A stretch of DNA of 64,000 bases from Mesodorylaimus sp. YZB2_4 (Eukaryota > Nematoda > Enoplea > Dorylaimida > Dorylaimidae), in contig JASANH010000776.1 in NCBI GenBank assembly GCA_030248295.1, forward strand, positions 1 through 64,000. Direction: 5' to 3'. Each line of letters starts with the position of its first letter. Within the stretch, counting starts at the first letter, position 1. Of the stretch, positions 20,984-32,761 are shown one piece after another. Under the pieces are notes generated by a model that saw nothing but the letters and a program-made list of their open reading frames with translations, was not told the origin of the DNA and did no database searches. The translations under genes were made by a program, and so were the position numbers.

Positions 20984-21704
20984 GGCCAAGCCGAGCTCCA
21001 ACAGTCTCGAACTGGTTTAACGACAACCGACTGCACTCGATGACCAGACTCGGTTCGAATGACGTCTTAGCATTGGCTACAGTACTTGGAGTGGGAGAAT
21101 GCAAAGTGAGTGGCCACGCGGTCGTCGCTGATTGGTCGGCCATGATCGAAGGCGCGTGCGAAGTAAGCCCTGACCACAACACCACAGCCTTGAAACGAGA
21201 CCTGCATGAGCAAGGTCCACAGACGACAGCAATGCTGTGCTGCGCTCACACTAATCTGCTCGACTGGCATTTGTCATATGGCAACCTCAATAACCCACCT
21301 TGCCTGAACATGGCGACGCTCCAGTGGGGGAACTGGCCCCCTAAACGAAGGGCTGGTGGTGCCTGGAAGTCAATGGTGATTTAGAATCATCCACTGTCTC
21401 GCACTGGTCCCCCAGGAAAGTCTGTTTGGTGAGTGAGCGACCCTCTTGGCACTGTTATCGCCAGTGCGCAGTGTGACGTCATGAAATGAGCTGTGCTGGG
21501 TCCGAAGAATTATCGTTTTCAGCCATTGAAATCAAGAGAGCCTGCAAGTTAACGCTAACTGAGCAGCTAACTCGTTAACTTGGCAGCTCATTAACTGACC
21601 AGTTAAGGATAACTGACTGAGGTTTCTGAGTAGGGTTCAGGAGGGCACTTATAAAACTACCCAGTTAAGACATTAACCGCAAAGATAAATGATAGTTAGG
21701 CGAA
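20984..21704. other. Spacer with gttaac-rich stretch
   Basis: No gene seen. From 21547 to 21680 the words gttaac, cagttaa and ttaactg recur many times in both orientations, a degenerate palindromic repeat. Confidence 0.4.
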
Positions 21705-21731
21705 GTCGCATCGAACTATACTTCCAGCTTA
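21705..21731. mobile_element. MITE fragment, right end only
   Basis: gtcgcatcgaactatacttccagctta matches the right terminus of the MITE family at 9718 and 31738. It preserves the outermost bases better than copy 1 does. Confidence 0.6.
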
Positions 21732-21816
21732 TTGTTAGCTGTTTCATTTACGTGTGGTTCTACATATGCAATCTGAAAGAATACCACAACATATGTATCC
21801 TGAGGATCGATGCGAT

Positions 21817-21985
21817 GATTTACCGGCCTCGTGGCCTGGTGGGTTAGGCGTCTGCCTCTAACGCCAGGTGCGCACTTACGGGCGAATGTTCGACTCGCGG
21901 GCCGGTAAATCATTTTGAGTAAAATGTGTCCCTTCACCCTCGAGTGCGCATAAGCGTTTGATGATGTGGTAAAACATGTGGCCCC
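21817..21985 (+). repeat. tRNA-derived SINE, copy 4 (best preserved)
   Basis: gatttaccggcc (21817-21828) and ggccggtaaatc (21900-21911) are perfect 12-base complements. They close a tRNA-like fold containing an A box (gtggcctggtgggttaggcg) and a B box (atgttcgactcgc). The tail carries cttcaccctcgagtgcgc and ends near gtggtaaaacatg. Confidence 0.8.
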
Positions 21986-23212
21986 ATTCTGCGGCTAGGT
22001 ACTGGAAAACTCGGTCCCAATAATCCACTCTAACGGTGGAACGGCCATCAGTGATCATACCTTTTTCATAAATAAGCCATGGGGAATTGGGAAGGGACCT
22101 TCAAATGTGCACATCCTCGGCTTCGAAGATAATATATATGCTTGATAATGGCGTCAAAAAAAACTCGCCAATCTCAAGATCTTAGAATGTGGACTTAACC
22201 AAAGGCTGAAGAGCCTTGGCCGCATGGCAAGCAAGAGCTGCACTTTGTCAACAGGTAATGAAAAATTTACCGCCACTGTGCTGCAGGATAGGCGTATGAA
22301 CAGTACATACGCAGCTTCAGCTACTATGCTATCATAAAGTACATGCTGATCACCAAGTTTTTTGTTTGCTAGTTTGTGATATAAGTCATACTAACTAGCC
22401 ATCATTAGAAGAATCGTTCTTAACCCTCTGGGGTAACCATACCGGTGATGTTGGCGGTTACCTCATGGGTTAACCATGCCCAGCCCGTGCCCCCGTGAGG
22501 GGACCCGGATACGAGAGCCTCACCCCATAAGGGCTTTCCTCCTTCATCGACCCTGGAGGGATAAAGGGTGAGCCTCCCACCGCCAGGCGTGCAAGGCGCA
22601 GAGAGAACTTTACCACATTCACAGACGGCCAGAGTTAACCTCGTGGCCGACCAGTTTCCAGCTCTGCCAGGCAAACTGTGACACACGCCTATCATCGCTG
22701 CACCACCCAGGCGACCTATAATCAATCTGACCGGGCCTCATTACGGATGCAGTTTTATGTCCAATTGCCGATTCGACAATAAAGAAATTTAGGAACGTAA
22801 TCGACCACCGCCACTGAAAAATAGAGCAATTTTTTGAGACTGATCTGTTGGACAATTGATATCACTTTCACTTGAAAAAAATGTCCATGGTATTAAATCG
22901 TGGTTGGGATAAAGTGCGACGCTAGTCACAAAACCGCAGGCACGCTTTATTATGCAGTATTGTTAGCCGTTCTTTAGGTTTCATGTCTATAAACTGCAGA
23001 ATGGCCTTTGATCCGTCACTCAGGAGGCAGATGGCGAAGATCGATTCCAAAAATTCGAGGTGTGTTTCTTATCTCGCATCTCGCAGGACCCTGACTGAAC
23101 TTTACACCTTTATAATACTTCTGTACAGTCATACTCATATACCTCCCAGTGTCGGTACGCTTGCAGTGAGTGACGTGACTCGGCCAGTGGCGGCTGTGTG
23201 TTGGCGTTCGGC
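21986..23212. other. Gene-free spacer
   Basis: The GC-rich part 22430-22730 contains several hairpin-prone words (ggttaaccatgcc, agggtgagcctccc) and looks repeat-derived, but I cannot name it. No coding exon recognised. Confidence 0.35.
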
Positions 23213-24014
23213 ATGGCACCTGCTGACAGGGGTATGGTGGTCAGTAGTCAGCCAAACAGAAACTTATTGACGACAACCGCAGTCAAACCTGATCAATCTA
23301 CGCAATCAGATGGTGCGCATGGCAGCTTTTAAAATTTATTTACATTCGGATTGGGCTGCGTCGTTTTTTTCAGGGCACACTCCTTCCTTGACCATTCTCA
23401 TTGCTTCCATTGTTTCCGTTGTGTTCGTAGTGCTATTGGTCATCGGAGGCATTCTCTTTTTCCTCCATCGTCGACGCAGATTACGCGTTGACGCGAAAAA
23501 GAATGAGATTGCGAGACTTCGAAAAAAGAAAGCGGTTAAGGGGAAAAGCAAGATGGCTGTCAAGCAGGAAGAAGAGCCGTCCATTATCATCCCGACCGAC
23601 AAAGATCTCGAAATTTCGCCCCCTGGCCAAACTTTGGATCGACTTTACGCACTAAAGTTAAAATCTGGTCCTGAAACAACGTCAATGCCGAGCGATGGAA
23701 CACATGGTAAAGCTGCTGGGGAGAAGGCGTCTGCGACAATAATCAAAAACTCAAGTTCCGTTGCAACCGAAACGAAAACGTCTCGATTATTGGCTTCGAC
23801 GGGCAAAGAATGTTCTGTGCAAGACCCGAGTGTCAGAGAGAAAAAATCGCTGATCATTGTGGCTGGGGCTCTCGCTGATCTACTCGTCAAGTCTAAGTCA
23901 GCGCCACCCCCTTACAAAACAGCATCGAAGAGTCCCTCGCCGAATGTGCCGGTTGCGTGTCCGACTAAGAAAGGTCCGTTTTTGAAGAAGCAAGCACTCG
24001 TGATGAAGAAGTGA
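23213..24014 (+). CDS. Single-pass membrane protein with basic cytoplasmic tail
   Basis: Two exons (23213-23312 and 23374-24014) joined over a 61-nt intron with a tttttttcag acceptor, in phase, give 246 residues. The spliced start MAPADRG is preferred over the in-frame codon at 23310, which would place the intron in the protein. A polar N terminus of about 36 residues precedes one strong helix (LTILIASIVSVVFVVLLVIG). Arg-rich (HRRRRLR) and Lys-rich stretches then form a stop-transfer signal and a tail of about 180 residues. No domain is recognised. PSIIIPTD in the tail resembles PSIMITD in the receptor gene at 55830, hinting at a shared docking motif. Confidence 0.75.
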
Positions 24015-24764
24015 TATCGAGATCGGGAAAGACTTCTTGCCTGGTTTAAGCTCTAATGTCTGCTTTGTCTTATTTCGAAGGCTTACACAAGTGCAGTGAG
24101 GCTTGTTTATAAATGACAAAAAAGCGTCATCGGCAAAAATGGAAGGAGTTGGGATATGGCTCGCGAGAGACACATAAACATTCGACCGCTTGCTGGGTTA
24201 GCTTAATCTTGACTACGGGCGGTGCACAGAGGCATAGCAATAACTAATAAGCATATTGACGCACTGTAGACTATGTAAACGACCATATCCAATAGAAGGT
24301 GACCACACAAGGTATACAGCCCGAAATCGTGCATGGGTTTTGTCACCGGCATTTCCAGGCGCTCGACATTCCCCACCCCCCCCCCCCCACGTTTCATCCA
24401 CACAGTAAATACTGTACAATAACTAACGTAAGACGGTGGTTTGTCAAAGCGCATGCCAGGGCAAAGCTGTTGCCATGATATAAGAAGTCTCTGTAAATTG
24501 TGATAAACTAGACTACATTTTTAACTGCATCATCGCGCGCATTTACAGCATAATAGATGTACTCTGTTTGAACCAAGTGCGAAAACAATACGCTTCTAAA
24601 TCAGGTTTGAGGCAACAGGATCGAAGCGCAAAACTGCACAAATAAGAGAGCTCTAGGTCGGTCTGGGCTAGCTTCTGCTATCATCAAGTATACATAGAGA
24701 AAGCGGCCCTGTTGTCATTCAATCCATCTTCAGACGGAGTCCATGCAGCACTGGTTTGGCTAAA
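24015..24764. other. Intergenic, with a C13 run
   Basis: Nothing coding seen. A run of 13 C lies at 24376-24388. The last 120 bases are the presumed promoter of the GMC oxidoreductase gene. Confidence 0.4.
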
Positions 24765-27281
24765 ATGCTAAAATCTTTAACAGTCGTTGTGGCAATAGCG
24801 GCTATCGCATACTATTGCTTGAAAGGAGGTTATGGCAATGCCAGGGTCAGAACTCCTACCGAACTGAACAAGACCTATGATTATGTTATTGGTAATGCAA
24901 GTGTGGAAATTATGGGTGATAAAAACTGTTTTGCAGCGTGCAGTTTTCAGTTGGTGGTGGAACAGCAGGATGCGTTTTGGCTGCTCGTCTTTCCGATGAC
25001 CCTTCAGTCAGTGTCCTGCTACTGGAAGCAGGGGAGGAAGAAGACTACTATTGGTTCTCGCACATTCCAGCACTGGTAGCTCATCTGCAAATGAATGACT
25101 TCGATTGGCAGTATCTGACCGAGCCACAAAGGTACTGTTGTGGGACATTGCAACAGAAGGTGAGTCGGTCGGTTGCTCGCCAGTTAAGCACACGTTTCAG
25201 TGCTCTTTCAGCAAGCCCGATGGCCTCGTGGTAAAGGTCTAGGTGGGTGCAGTACGCATAATTACGTCAACTACGTCCGCTGTAGTCCTAAGGACTACGA
25301 TCACTGGGCGCACAATCTAGGCAACAAAGGCTGGAGTTATCAAGACCTTTTGCCGTATTTCAAGAAAATGGAAAAGTACGAGATTGACTATTTGCAAGGC
25401 CGAACCGATTACCACGGCTACGATGGACCCATGAAGGTGAACATTCCTTTTCGCACCCCCCTAGGAGAAGGAATGCGAGAGGCTCTGATTGGTGCTGGTC
25501 ATAAGTTCGTGGACGACACTAATGGAAAAGAGTTCGAAGCATTCAGCTACGCCCAGTACAACGTGGACAAACACGGAAGACGAATGAGCGCTGCCAAAGT
25601 GTACTTGAGACCCGCTATGGAGAGACCTAATTTGCACGTAATTGTCAACGCACATGTGACCAAGGTAAGAAAAACAGAGGAGGCTTTTCTGGTTCGCCCA
25701 GGTATTAGACTGATGCACGAAGTAACACCCCAACCTGGTGAGCGAACCGCACTGATGTTACGAGGATCTTTATTCGAGGCAGGCAAACTCAGAAGGCTGC
25801 CCTCCATAACACACCATTTATAGACTAATGTAGTCGGTGAAAGCGCACAGGTATCAGGTCTAAGCTGGTCGGCCCAGATGAACCAGCAGCAATAGAAGAC
25901 TACTGGCAATGCGATTTGTATGTCACCGGATAAGCGATTGTGGGGTGGTAACAGGGAGGCTATACAGTGAAGTCTGCAAGTATCAAAAGCGTCTTTCCTA
26001 GTTGGGTGTATTGCCTTTATACCGGGTTTTTTACTCTGCGCAAGGAAATGCAAGGATTTGGTCCTGCACAACGGACCCTAATCTATTGTATGTATTAGGT
26101 CCTTATAAACAAAGTGCCGAAAGGTCTCGTGGCCACTGGTGTCGAGTATGTGCATAATGACAAGAAGTACGTCGTGCAAGCAGCGAAGGAAGTCATCGTA
26201 TCCGGTGGTGCAATCAATTCTCCCCAATTACTACTCCTGTCCGGCATTGGACCTAAGAAACAACTGGAACAATTCTATATTCCTGTGTTGGTGGACAACC
26301 CGGCAGTCGGCTCCAACTTAGATGACCATATCTCAGTGTTCCTGCAGTACAGGACCAACGAAACTGGCCTCACGGATGGGCACTTACTGCACACCTGGTT
26401 CGGGTATTATAAGTCTTTGGCGCAGTACTACCTGTTCGGAACAGGTAAGCCTAAATCGTGACATTACAGAGCGTGCATTATGCCTTCTTTTAAGGCGCCA
26501 TGACGAAACCTGGATCTGAGATAATGGGATTTTCAAATACTGGTCTACAGCCTACGAATGTGGCCCAGCTGCCAGATATCCAGTTATACATCTGCAATCC
26601 GTACCCCTGGGTGGATCACTTGATGCATCTCACTCCAGAGGTAAGCCATCCACTGACCCCTCTCTGACCGCCGTTTGCACCTAATTTACATGCAGACAAC
26701 GAGAGCCCGATCAGTCAGCCCGGACGAAATCAGTTTTGTCATAAACGTTATTCTCTTGCATCCAAGTGATAAGGGAGAAATCCGCCTCAAGAGTGCCGAC
26801 CCCTTCGATCACCCAGTTATCGAGCATGATTACCTAAAGAGTGATGTCGATGTGGACGTGTTAGTCAAAGGATTGCGCATGCTTATGGAAGTTACTAAGC
26901 GTCCAGAACTCGAAAAGTTCGATATCCAGTATGGCGAAGCAGCTCCAGTGCCCGGCTGTGAAAAATATGAGCTATTGTCCGAGGATTATCTCAAATGCAA
27001 CGTGAGGAACCGCGCTTTGACCCTTTACCATCCAGTTGGAACGTGTCGTATGGGAAAGAAAGGAGAGAACAGCGTGGTGGATAGCGAACTCAGGTGATCT
27101 GGGACAAATAATTTCCTTTTCGAGAACACCATTACGTTTTAGGGTGCATGGGGTGGATGGCCTTCGCGTTGTCGATGCTTCGGTCTTCCCTGATCAGGTG
27201 TCTGGCAACACCCACGTCCCCGTACTTGTGGTGGCCGAGAAGGCAGCTGATCTGATAAAGAAGGGTCAACAGAAGCATTGA
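24765..27281 (+). CDS. GMC oxidoreductase (glucose/choline dehydrogenase family), membrane-linked
   Basis: Seven exons: 24765-24891, 24951-25159, 25212-25664, 26099-26444, 26495-26640, 26696-27093 and 27143-27281. All splice phases agree and give 605 residues, the normal family length. An N-terminal hydrophobic helix ([16 protein letters not shown]) acts as signal or anchor. FAD binding: [15 protein letters not shown] and [12 protein letters not shown] signature 1 is around [18 protein letters not shown] and signature 2 is [16 protein letters not shown]. The catalytic base region is [11 protein letters not shown] and the C-terminal active-site Asn/His pair is in [15 protein letters not shown]. 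Members oxidise alcohols or sugars with FAD, passing electrons to oxygen or quinones. The substrate cannot be told from sequence. No lesions seen; the 434-nt intron 3 is the only long one. Confidence 0.93.
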
Positions 27282-28014
27282 AGGCAACGATGAGATGTGG
27301 TACATTGAAATGAAACTGATTGGCAGGCGGCACTGCCCTTATCGCTGTTGCAGCACGTATACTAGCCGCAGTTCAAAGTTATACGGTTGTCGCACTGAGA
27401 CTTCTACTCGCCGCAGACGCCTACATATGTTCTATTTTTCTTTTCAAAGAATTCACAATCAACTCTTAACACTAAGAATAGGTCCACCCGCGTGGAACTA
27501 ATGTCAAGGGACGAGACAATCCTGGCCCCACGCAAAGAATTCATTGTACCGTAGTACATCGAAGCACTACACCGAATCGTAACAGTTTTGCAGACAAATT
27601 CGATTTGTTGCCTTGCCAGTCTTTGATCTAAAAATACTCAAAAATTCCCCTCAAATATGTCACCTTGTTTTTGAAACGCCCACGCGCTGTTTAACCTTCG
27701 CTCGCCCAGTTTCGATACTCAACCCATGTGTTGTGTACGCTCGCCTATTGTACGTCAGATTTCATGCCTGGGCAGTAACTTCCGCAGTTATACCACTCAG
27801 ATAATGTGCTGTAGTGGACGCTCGTAGCATTCACTTCGCCCTCGCAGTGTCAAACTCAAGATAAGTGGCAGGCGGCACGCGCATACTAGGGCATGCTGAA
27901 AATGTCCCACACATTGTTGTAAACATCGAGAAAGTGCGGGGTTAGAACGTGTTTCTCTCGTGAGTTTAGGAATATTTAAACGGCGCAAAACAGCCTTAGG
28001 CCATATCGGGGTGG
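27282..28014. other. Intergenic
   Basis: No gene, RNA or repeat recognised. Confidence 0.4.
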
Positions 28015-28022
28015 TATATAAG
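28015..28022 (+). promoter_or_regulatory. TATA box of the first mucin/PAN gene
   Basis: tatataag, 95 bases upstream of the ATG at 28117. Confidence 0.5.
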
Positions 28023-28116
28023 TATATGGTGGGGAGGATACGGTTAATACAGCTCGTTTAAGGCGACTTCTCTACTCTTACGTCACTTGTTATTTCTCTC
28101 AGCTTGGACTACTAAG

Positions 28117-29272
28117 ATGGCTAATTTTCGGTTGGTATTTGCCCTGGCATGGGCCACGGTGGCCGTTTCTTGTAAGTAATATTGTACTGCTAGGTGGCCT
28201 AGGCTGTTTCTTATGATTCTGCCATGAGGGCCTCGAGATATCTTTCCAAAGAGTGAAATGTCCACGCCTAATAGCTGAATATTTTTGCTTCAGATGCGGC
28301 CAAACTCATCGATCCAGCCAAATGTCAAAACGGATGCAAACTGGACGAAGATTGCGTCCTGTATTCCGAGTGCAAGCTGTTAGACGTTAAGGACCCGTGC
28401 GGTTTTTGCGTGTGCCGCGAGGGATATCGAGCTAAAGGCAACAGATGCCTGGAGATCGAGGGTTACAGTACAAGTACAACCAGCACTACAACTACCACGA
28501 CTACGGAGTCTACGACTACGAGCACGACTCCCCCTACCACAACTACCGAAGAGACTACAACGGAAGCGACCACCACAACCACCACGACCATTCCCACTAC
28601 GACAGGCACCACGACACAAGGGCCACCACCTATTCCAGACCCTGTTTACTGCCCGGACTTCGCATGCTCAGTTGGACCGCCAGCAGGCAACGACGACGAT
28701 CCAATGGTGGTCAGGAGCAGACTTGTCGAATCCAGCGACAACAATCCGAGCTGCAAACGTCAGTTGGTCATTCAACCTCGTCCGTGCAGCCTCCAAGGCG
28801 GTGGCGCCTGTTATGGTATCTACTGTCTCAACGTCAGCCCTGGCAACGACTATTGCATTTGTCCCTACTATAAAACTGACCGGCAGTGCGCTGTTGATAA
28901 GCCAGGGTCGTGTGATGCGGCCGCAGGTACAAGAGTCTCTCCCTGACTTCTGCCACTGTTAATATACCCCATTCCTTTTTAGGCTCTGTTTCCGCTGGCT
29001 TCACTCAACTACAAAATAAGCGTTTGCGAAATCCTTCTAACAAAGACAATGGAAGTGTTTATGGCCGTCACTTCGCTCCTACTCTGAGTGACTGTATCAA
29101 ATTGTGCCAATGGTCGCAGGGCGCATGCCGTTCTGTTAACTATGGTCCTATTGGTGGTGTGAACGTGTGCGAAATGATGAGCACAGCTGCCACTGATAAG
29201 AATTTGTTATCTAAGTGGTTGGAACCAGCTGAAGGTTGGCAATACGCCCAGGTGGCCCAGGCGTTCTTGTGA
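28117..29272 (+). CDS. Secreted Cys-rich / Thr-mucin / PAN-like protein, paralogue A
   Basis: Exons 28117-28171, 28294-28926 and 28983-29272 give 325 residues. A signal peptide (MANFRLVFALAWATVAVS) is cut by intron 1. A compact cysteine module follows (CQNGCKLDEDCVLYSECKLL, then CGFCVCREGY), the pattern of EB/antistasin-like inhibitors. About 60 residues of Thr, Ser, Pro and Glu come next, a mucin-like O-glycosylated stalk. A second cysteine region (CYGIYCLNVSPGNDYCICPY) precedes a C-terminal PAN/Apple-like domain: SDCIKLCQWSQGACRSVNYG, then VNVCEM and EGWQYAQ. PAN domains bind proteins or sugars. Probably a cuticle, gut or gland surface protein. Its paralogue at 34387-35558 has the same exon lengths within three bases and the same total length. 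Confidence 0.85.
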
Positions 29273-29627
29273 TTTCACCAGCTTTAACCCTGTCCATCTT
29301 TTATGCATTGTATCTACGCGTCGAGTGTTTGGCACTATGATTTCTGTGGCAGATGACAATGACAATAGAAACCCGGTTAGCGGGCATACATTGCGTGATA
29401 TCAAGCGTTTCTGGGTGTAGCCATAAACATTGCCTGATCCGCTAATATTTGGCACCTGACCTCTTTAGATTCACTCATGAGATATAGGTTTCGTAACACG
29501 ACGTACGCATTTGTTATGCTGGCTCTGCCCTCATCGTGAGTCTGGCCGAGCTAGGTGTCTGCTTTCCAAACCAGACTTTTTAATACTGGCATCCGCAGTC
29601 AATTGAACACTAGCACGGCAGTGGTGC

Positions 29628-30085
29628 GATACTGACAAGGGAACATCGTCAAAAGTTAAGTAGTACTTTGCAAAACCAAAAATCGTAATTTGCTCCTTGG
29701 TGCAAAAGAGCTCCGCGCAAAATATTAGGGGCATCTGGCCAACTGGTTAGGAGTAGTCAGTGCTCAAAGGCAAGAGAAATTTTTGAATTCGTCTAGACTT
29801 TTTGGGGTTATTCTTCAAAAAACCCGATACCCGCGTGTTGGAAGTTTAAACTCGAAACCTGAAACCCGAAAACTACGTTGGAAAGAACCCTTCGTATTTT
29901 TCTCAACGCTCGGGTTCCTCACCGCGCAAAAATTAAAAAATCCGTGGGACTTAAGGCGCTGACCATCGCTGGCCAGTTGGCCAGAGGCCCCTAATATTTT
30001 TCAGAAAGCTTTCTTTTGGCCCGGGGAACAAATAGCAAAATTTTGGTTTTTGTTAAGGTTGGTGATATTCCCTTATGAGACATGG
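29628..30085. repeat. Long imperfect fold-back (about 450 bp)
   Basis: The best-matching arms are 29719-29746 (ttaggggcatctggccaact) and 29973-30001 (its near-perfect complement). Similarity continues both inward, for about 60 bases with mismatches, and outward to near 29640 and 30080 (gacaaggga..atc against its complement). The element has no coding capacity. It may be a foldback transposon or two SINE-like units in inverted orientation; tggccaactggttagg inside the arm resembles a Pol III A box. Transcribed, it would fold into a long hairpin. Confidence 0.65.
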
Positions 30086-30279
30086 GTGCATTGAAGTCTT
30101 GCATAATACCATATAGAGAAATATATACGTAGGGAACTATAGCACTAGCTGGCATCTGCTCTACTTTACACTCGCAGTCAGCGTCAGAGCGCTAGTTAGT
30201 TTGAGTCGAGCATGAAATTGGTCCAATAGTCAGTTGCAAGTCACTTTTTCTCGCATCGCGTCCTTTCGAGCTGGTCAAA

Positions 30280-30696
30280 ATGGGGAAACCATCACCAGAT
30301 CAGAAAAAGAAAGATAAAGGCAAAGGGAAGAAGGAGGAAGAAAGTGCAAGGACCGAGACGGCGGGTGTGACCAGCACGGCGACAACTCCTGTGGTTACGA
30401 TCGGCGGAGAACGTGTTCCGGTTGTGATCATGTACAAAGGCAAGAAAGCATCCAGATCGATGGTCGCTGATTTGTTGGGCCGTGAAAAAGGAAAGGAAGA
30501 GCCATCGGAAAGTTCTACGCGCACGGCAGCCACCACCGAAATCGAACAGCTGCCTCAAACCAGGAAACCGGGCGGTTTTAGAGGATTCTCCAAGATCCAA
30601 ACGATGTTGGGCGCCTTGCTTCTGACGTTGATGATCATTGGTCTAATCATTGCTCTCGCTGGGGCTGGTCTCTACGCAACGCGTGATGACAAGTGA
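30280..30696 (+). CDS. Tail-anchored membrane protein with Lys-rich N terminus
   Basis: Intronless, 138 residues. It starts MGKPSPDQKKKDKGKGKKEE, continues with a Thr/Ser/Pro-rich middle and has one hydrophobic helix (MLGALLLTLMIIGLIIALAGAG) eight residues from the C terminus. The bulk would therefore face the cytosol. No domain recognised. It sits between the two mucin/PAN paralogues, and its composition resembles the other charged single-pass proteins of this window, though its topology is reversed. Confidence 0.65.
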   Translation: MGKPSPDQKKKDKGKGKKEEESARTETAGVTSTATTPVVTIGGERVPVVIMYKGKKASRSMVADLLGREKGKEEPSESSTRTAATTEIEQLPQTRKPGGFRGFSKIQTMLGALLLTLMIIGLIIALAGAGLYATRDDK

Positions 30697-31737
30697 TTAG
30701 TGGATATCATGGTAGTCGAGCTGCGGTGCGAGAGTACTGAAATATGTCCGGCCCATAAAGATTTCAGCGCGCTAACAATGATGCCATTGCTTGGTGGGTT
30801 TTGTTTGGGGAATAAGACATCCGATTGCGGCGAGAATACCCAAATAAAGACTGCGGCACTAGCTGATCGTGAGATATTGACAGGTAGTTGTGAACAGTAC
30901 CATCCACAAAATGAGATGGAAAAGGCTTTTGGATCTTTGGCCTCGTTCCTACCTGCCCCGCCCGACATCTCATGCAGCAGGCTGCCATCGCCATTGGTGA
31001 TTGCATATTGCTCGTGGTCTGCTCTGTCCAGCGCTATCGTCACGGAGCAGGTTCGACTTTCTAGTACCATAAAAGAAGACAGATAAGCAGAACTCACGCA
31101 ACCCTTCAATCAGAGCCGACTACAGTACTATACTTGGTGTAGATTTGATCGTTTTCGGAGAGGAGCAAGGGCCAACGCTATGTAAGCAAAGTGTTTGCGC
31201 GGAATCTGCATGCTCTAGGCGGGATACACATCGGGCTGTTTGTACTTCGATGTTATTCCGTATTCGGGGCTTAAAAATCTCACGTCCTGTGAATAGTAAC
31301 AGTAGGTTCTGCCTAATCGCCCTCTCGTCGAACCGCCAACATTGTTAGGTTCTGTTGCAAACATCATTACATATGGGGATGATATATCTTCGTATGTGAC
31401 CGTAGGTGCAACAAGACGCTGGGGATCATCATATGACAAAACTTCTACCACATCGTGTTATTGCTTAGGTATTTATTCTCAGCAGAAAATTTATCTATAC
31501 CACAAAGTTAGCATGCTCTGTAGTTCTGAAGCACACCACGTTGAGACCCAACGCGACCCTTTTCGGAGTTTCAGGTTGAATGGTGTAGGCCGATTCTGTG
31601 TGAATTCCAATTCATATCTAGCTTTTACAGCGGTTGCGGTGATGCAGTTGTTCTGGGTGTTATGAATCATGGCACATCCCCAGGGTTCAATGTCCAGTGG
31701 CGGAAGCTCACCTGGTACCATTGAATTCTTCGAATGG
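30697..31737. other. Spacer
   Basis: No convincing exon. Confidence 0.4.
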
Positions 31738-31880
31738 AAGCCCGAAGTATAGTTCGATACGATGCGTCAAATAAGCGTGCGATGCGGCATTTTGGGGTGA
31801 CCTGACAATGTAAAAAGATGCCTACACCGTCGCATCGCAAGCTTATTTGACGCATCGCATCGAACTATTCTCGCAGCTTA
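31738..31880. mobile_element. MITE, copy 2
   Basis: Left terminus aagcccgaagtatagttcg, right terminus cgaactattctcgcagctta, internal gtcgcatcgcaagcttatttg. About 80 percent identical by eye to copy 1 along its length, including the inner words gacaatgt and gtgcgatgcg or equivalents. Confidence 0.75.
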
Positions 31881-31899
31881 AGCGAATTGACAGTATTGG

Positions 31900-32370
31900 C
31901 TGTCGAACACATGGGCAGGGTTCACACGGCCCCATGATGCCGTGGGGGCACATATTGAGGTGCTTAAAGCGAAGACACCCTGGATTCCCAAAATCTAAAA
32001 TTCCATCAGGGGCCCTACGTGAGCCCATGTAAATCGCCCCCGGCACCACATGGGTCTACGTGGCTTCCAAGTGCGTTGACGGTTTACTACGTGAGCTGGT
32101 CGAGGAAGCAGGTGGTTCCCACTTGTTGCGACCTGGAAAGCATGTGTCATCCGAGGTCGACTGTACCTCCTGTAAGAACTGACGACTGAGTGGAAAAGTG
32201 TAATCGAGTGGTCTTACAGGAGTCCATGCCCACGTGGCCACTGGGTCCCCCTTGGCGACAGTATGAGATGCTTTCCCATGTATGCACCATGTGGGATAAC
32301 ATGATCCCATGTGGGACTTCGCGGGATTTCATGCCCACACGGTATCCACGTGGGCCCATCTTGGTATTTC
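31900..32370. other. Cluster of CCCAYGTGG-type palindromes
   Basis: Words such as cacatggg, ccatgtggg, cccacgtgg, cccatgtggg and ccacgtgggccc occur at least eight times here and hardly elsewhere in the window. They may be a degenerate tandem repeat or a cluster of E-box-like sites. No gene found up to 32761. Confidence 0.45.
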
Positions 32371-32761
32371 ATGGGACGAGGAATCTGGGACAGATGATAG
32401 GGAATGTGGCCGGGCTTCACTTGGCTTTACTTATTAGGTTTGACTACAGGACGGCGATAGGCGATACGAGAGCCGCTCAAGTGGGTAGAGTCGAAAAATA
32501 TGCCCAGTTCATGCAGCCAAGTCTGGTGCAGAATCGCATTGATTCATACGCGTACCTACAGTAGGTTTTTTGGTTTTGGAGTTTCCTTCACTTCGATATT
32601 CCTCTTTGAATAGCTGTGCTGTACTTGGTAGGCAGTAAAGCGGGCAGGGAAGCCACCAAAGCACACGTTCAAGAGCTCACCCAACCCAACTGAGCAAGTG
32701 AATAAGGGGAGGGGGACATTAGAAATCACAAAATCACTTGTTGCCGTCGACTCGACTTCGT

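Noticed and set aside
4088-21897. Functional tRNA genes at the B-box-like ggttcgactc sites
   Set aside because: Stems and anticodon loops are poor, and all sit inside repeats with a shared non-tRNA tail, so they are SINEs.
24765-27281. Bacterial or fungal horizontal transfer of the GMC oxidoreductase
   Set aside because: Seven GT-AG introns, an animal-type N-terminal anchor and animal-type signatures; such genes are common in ecdysozoans.
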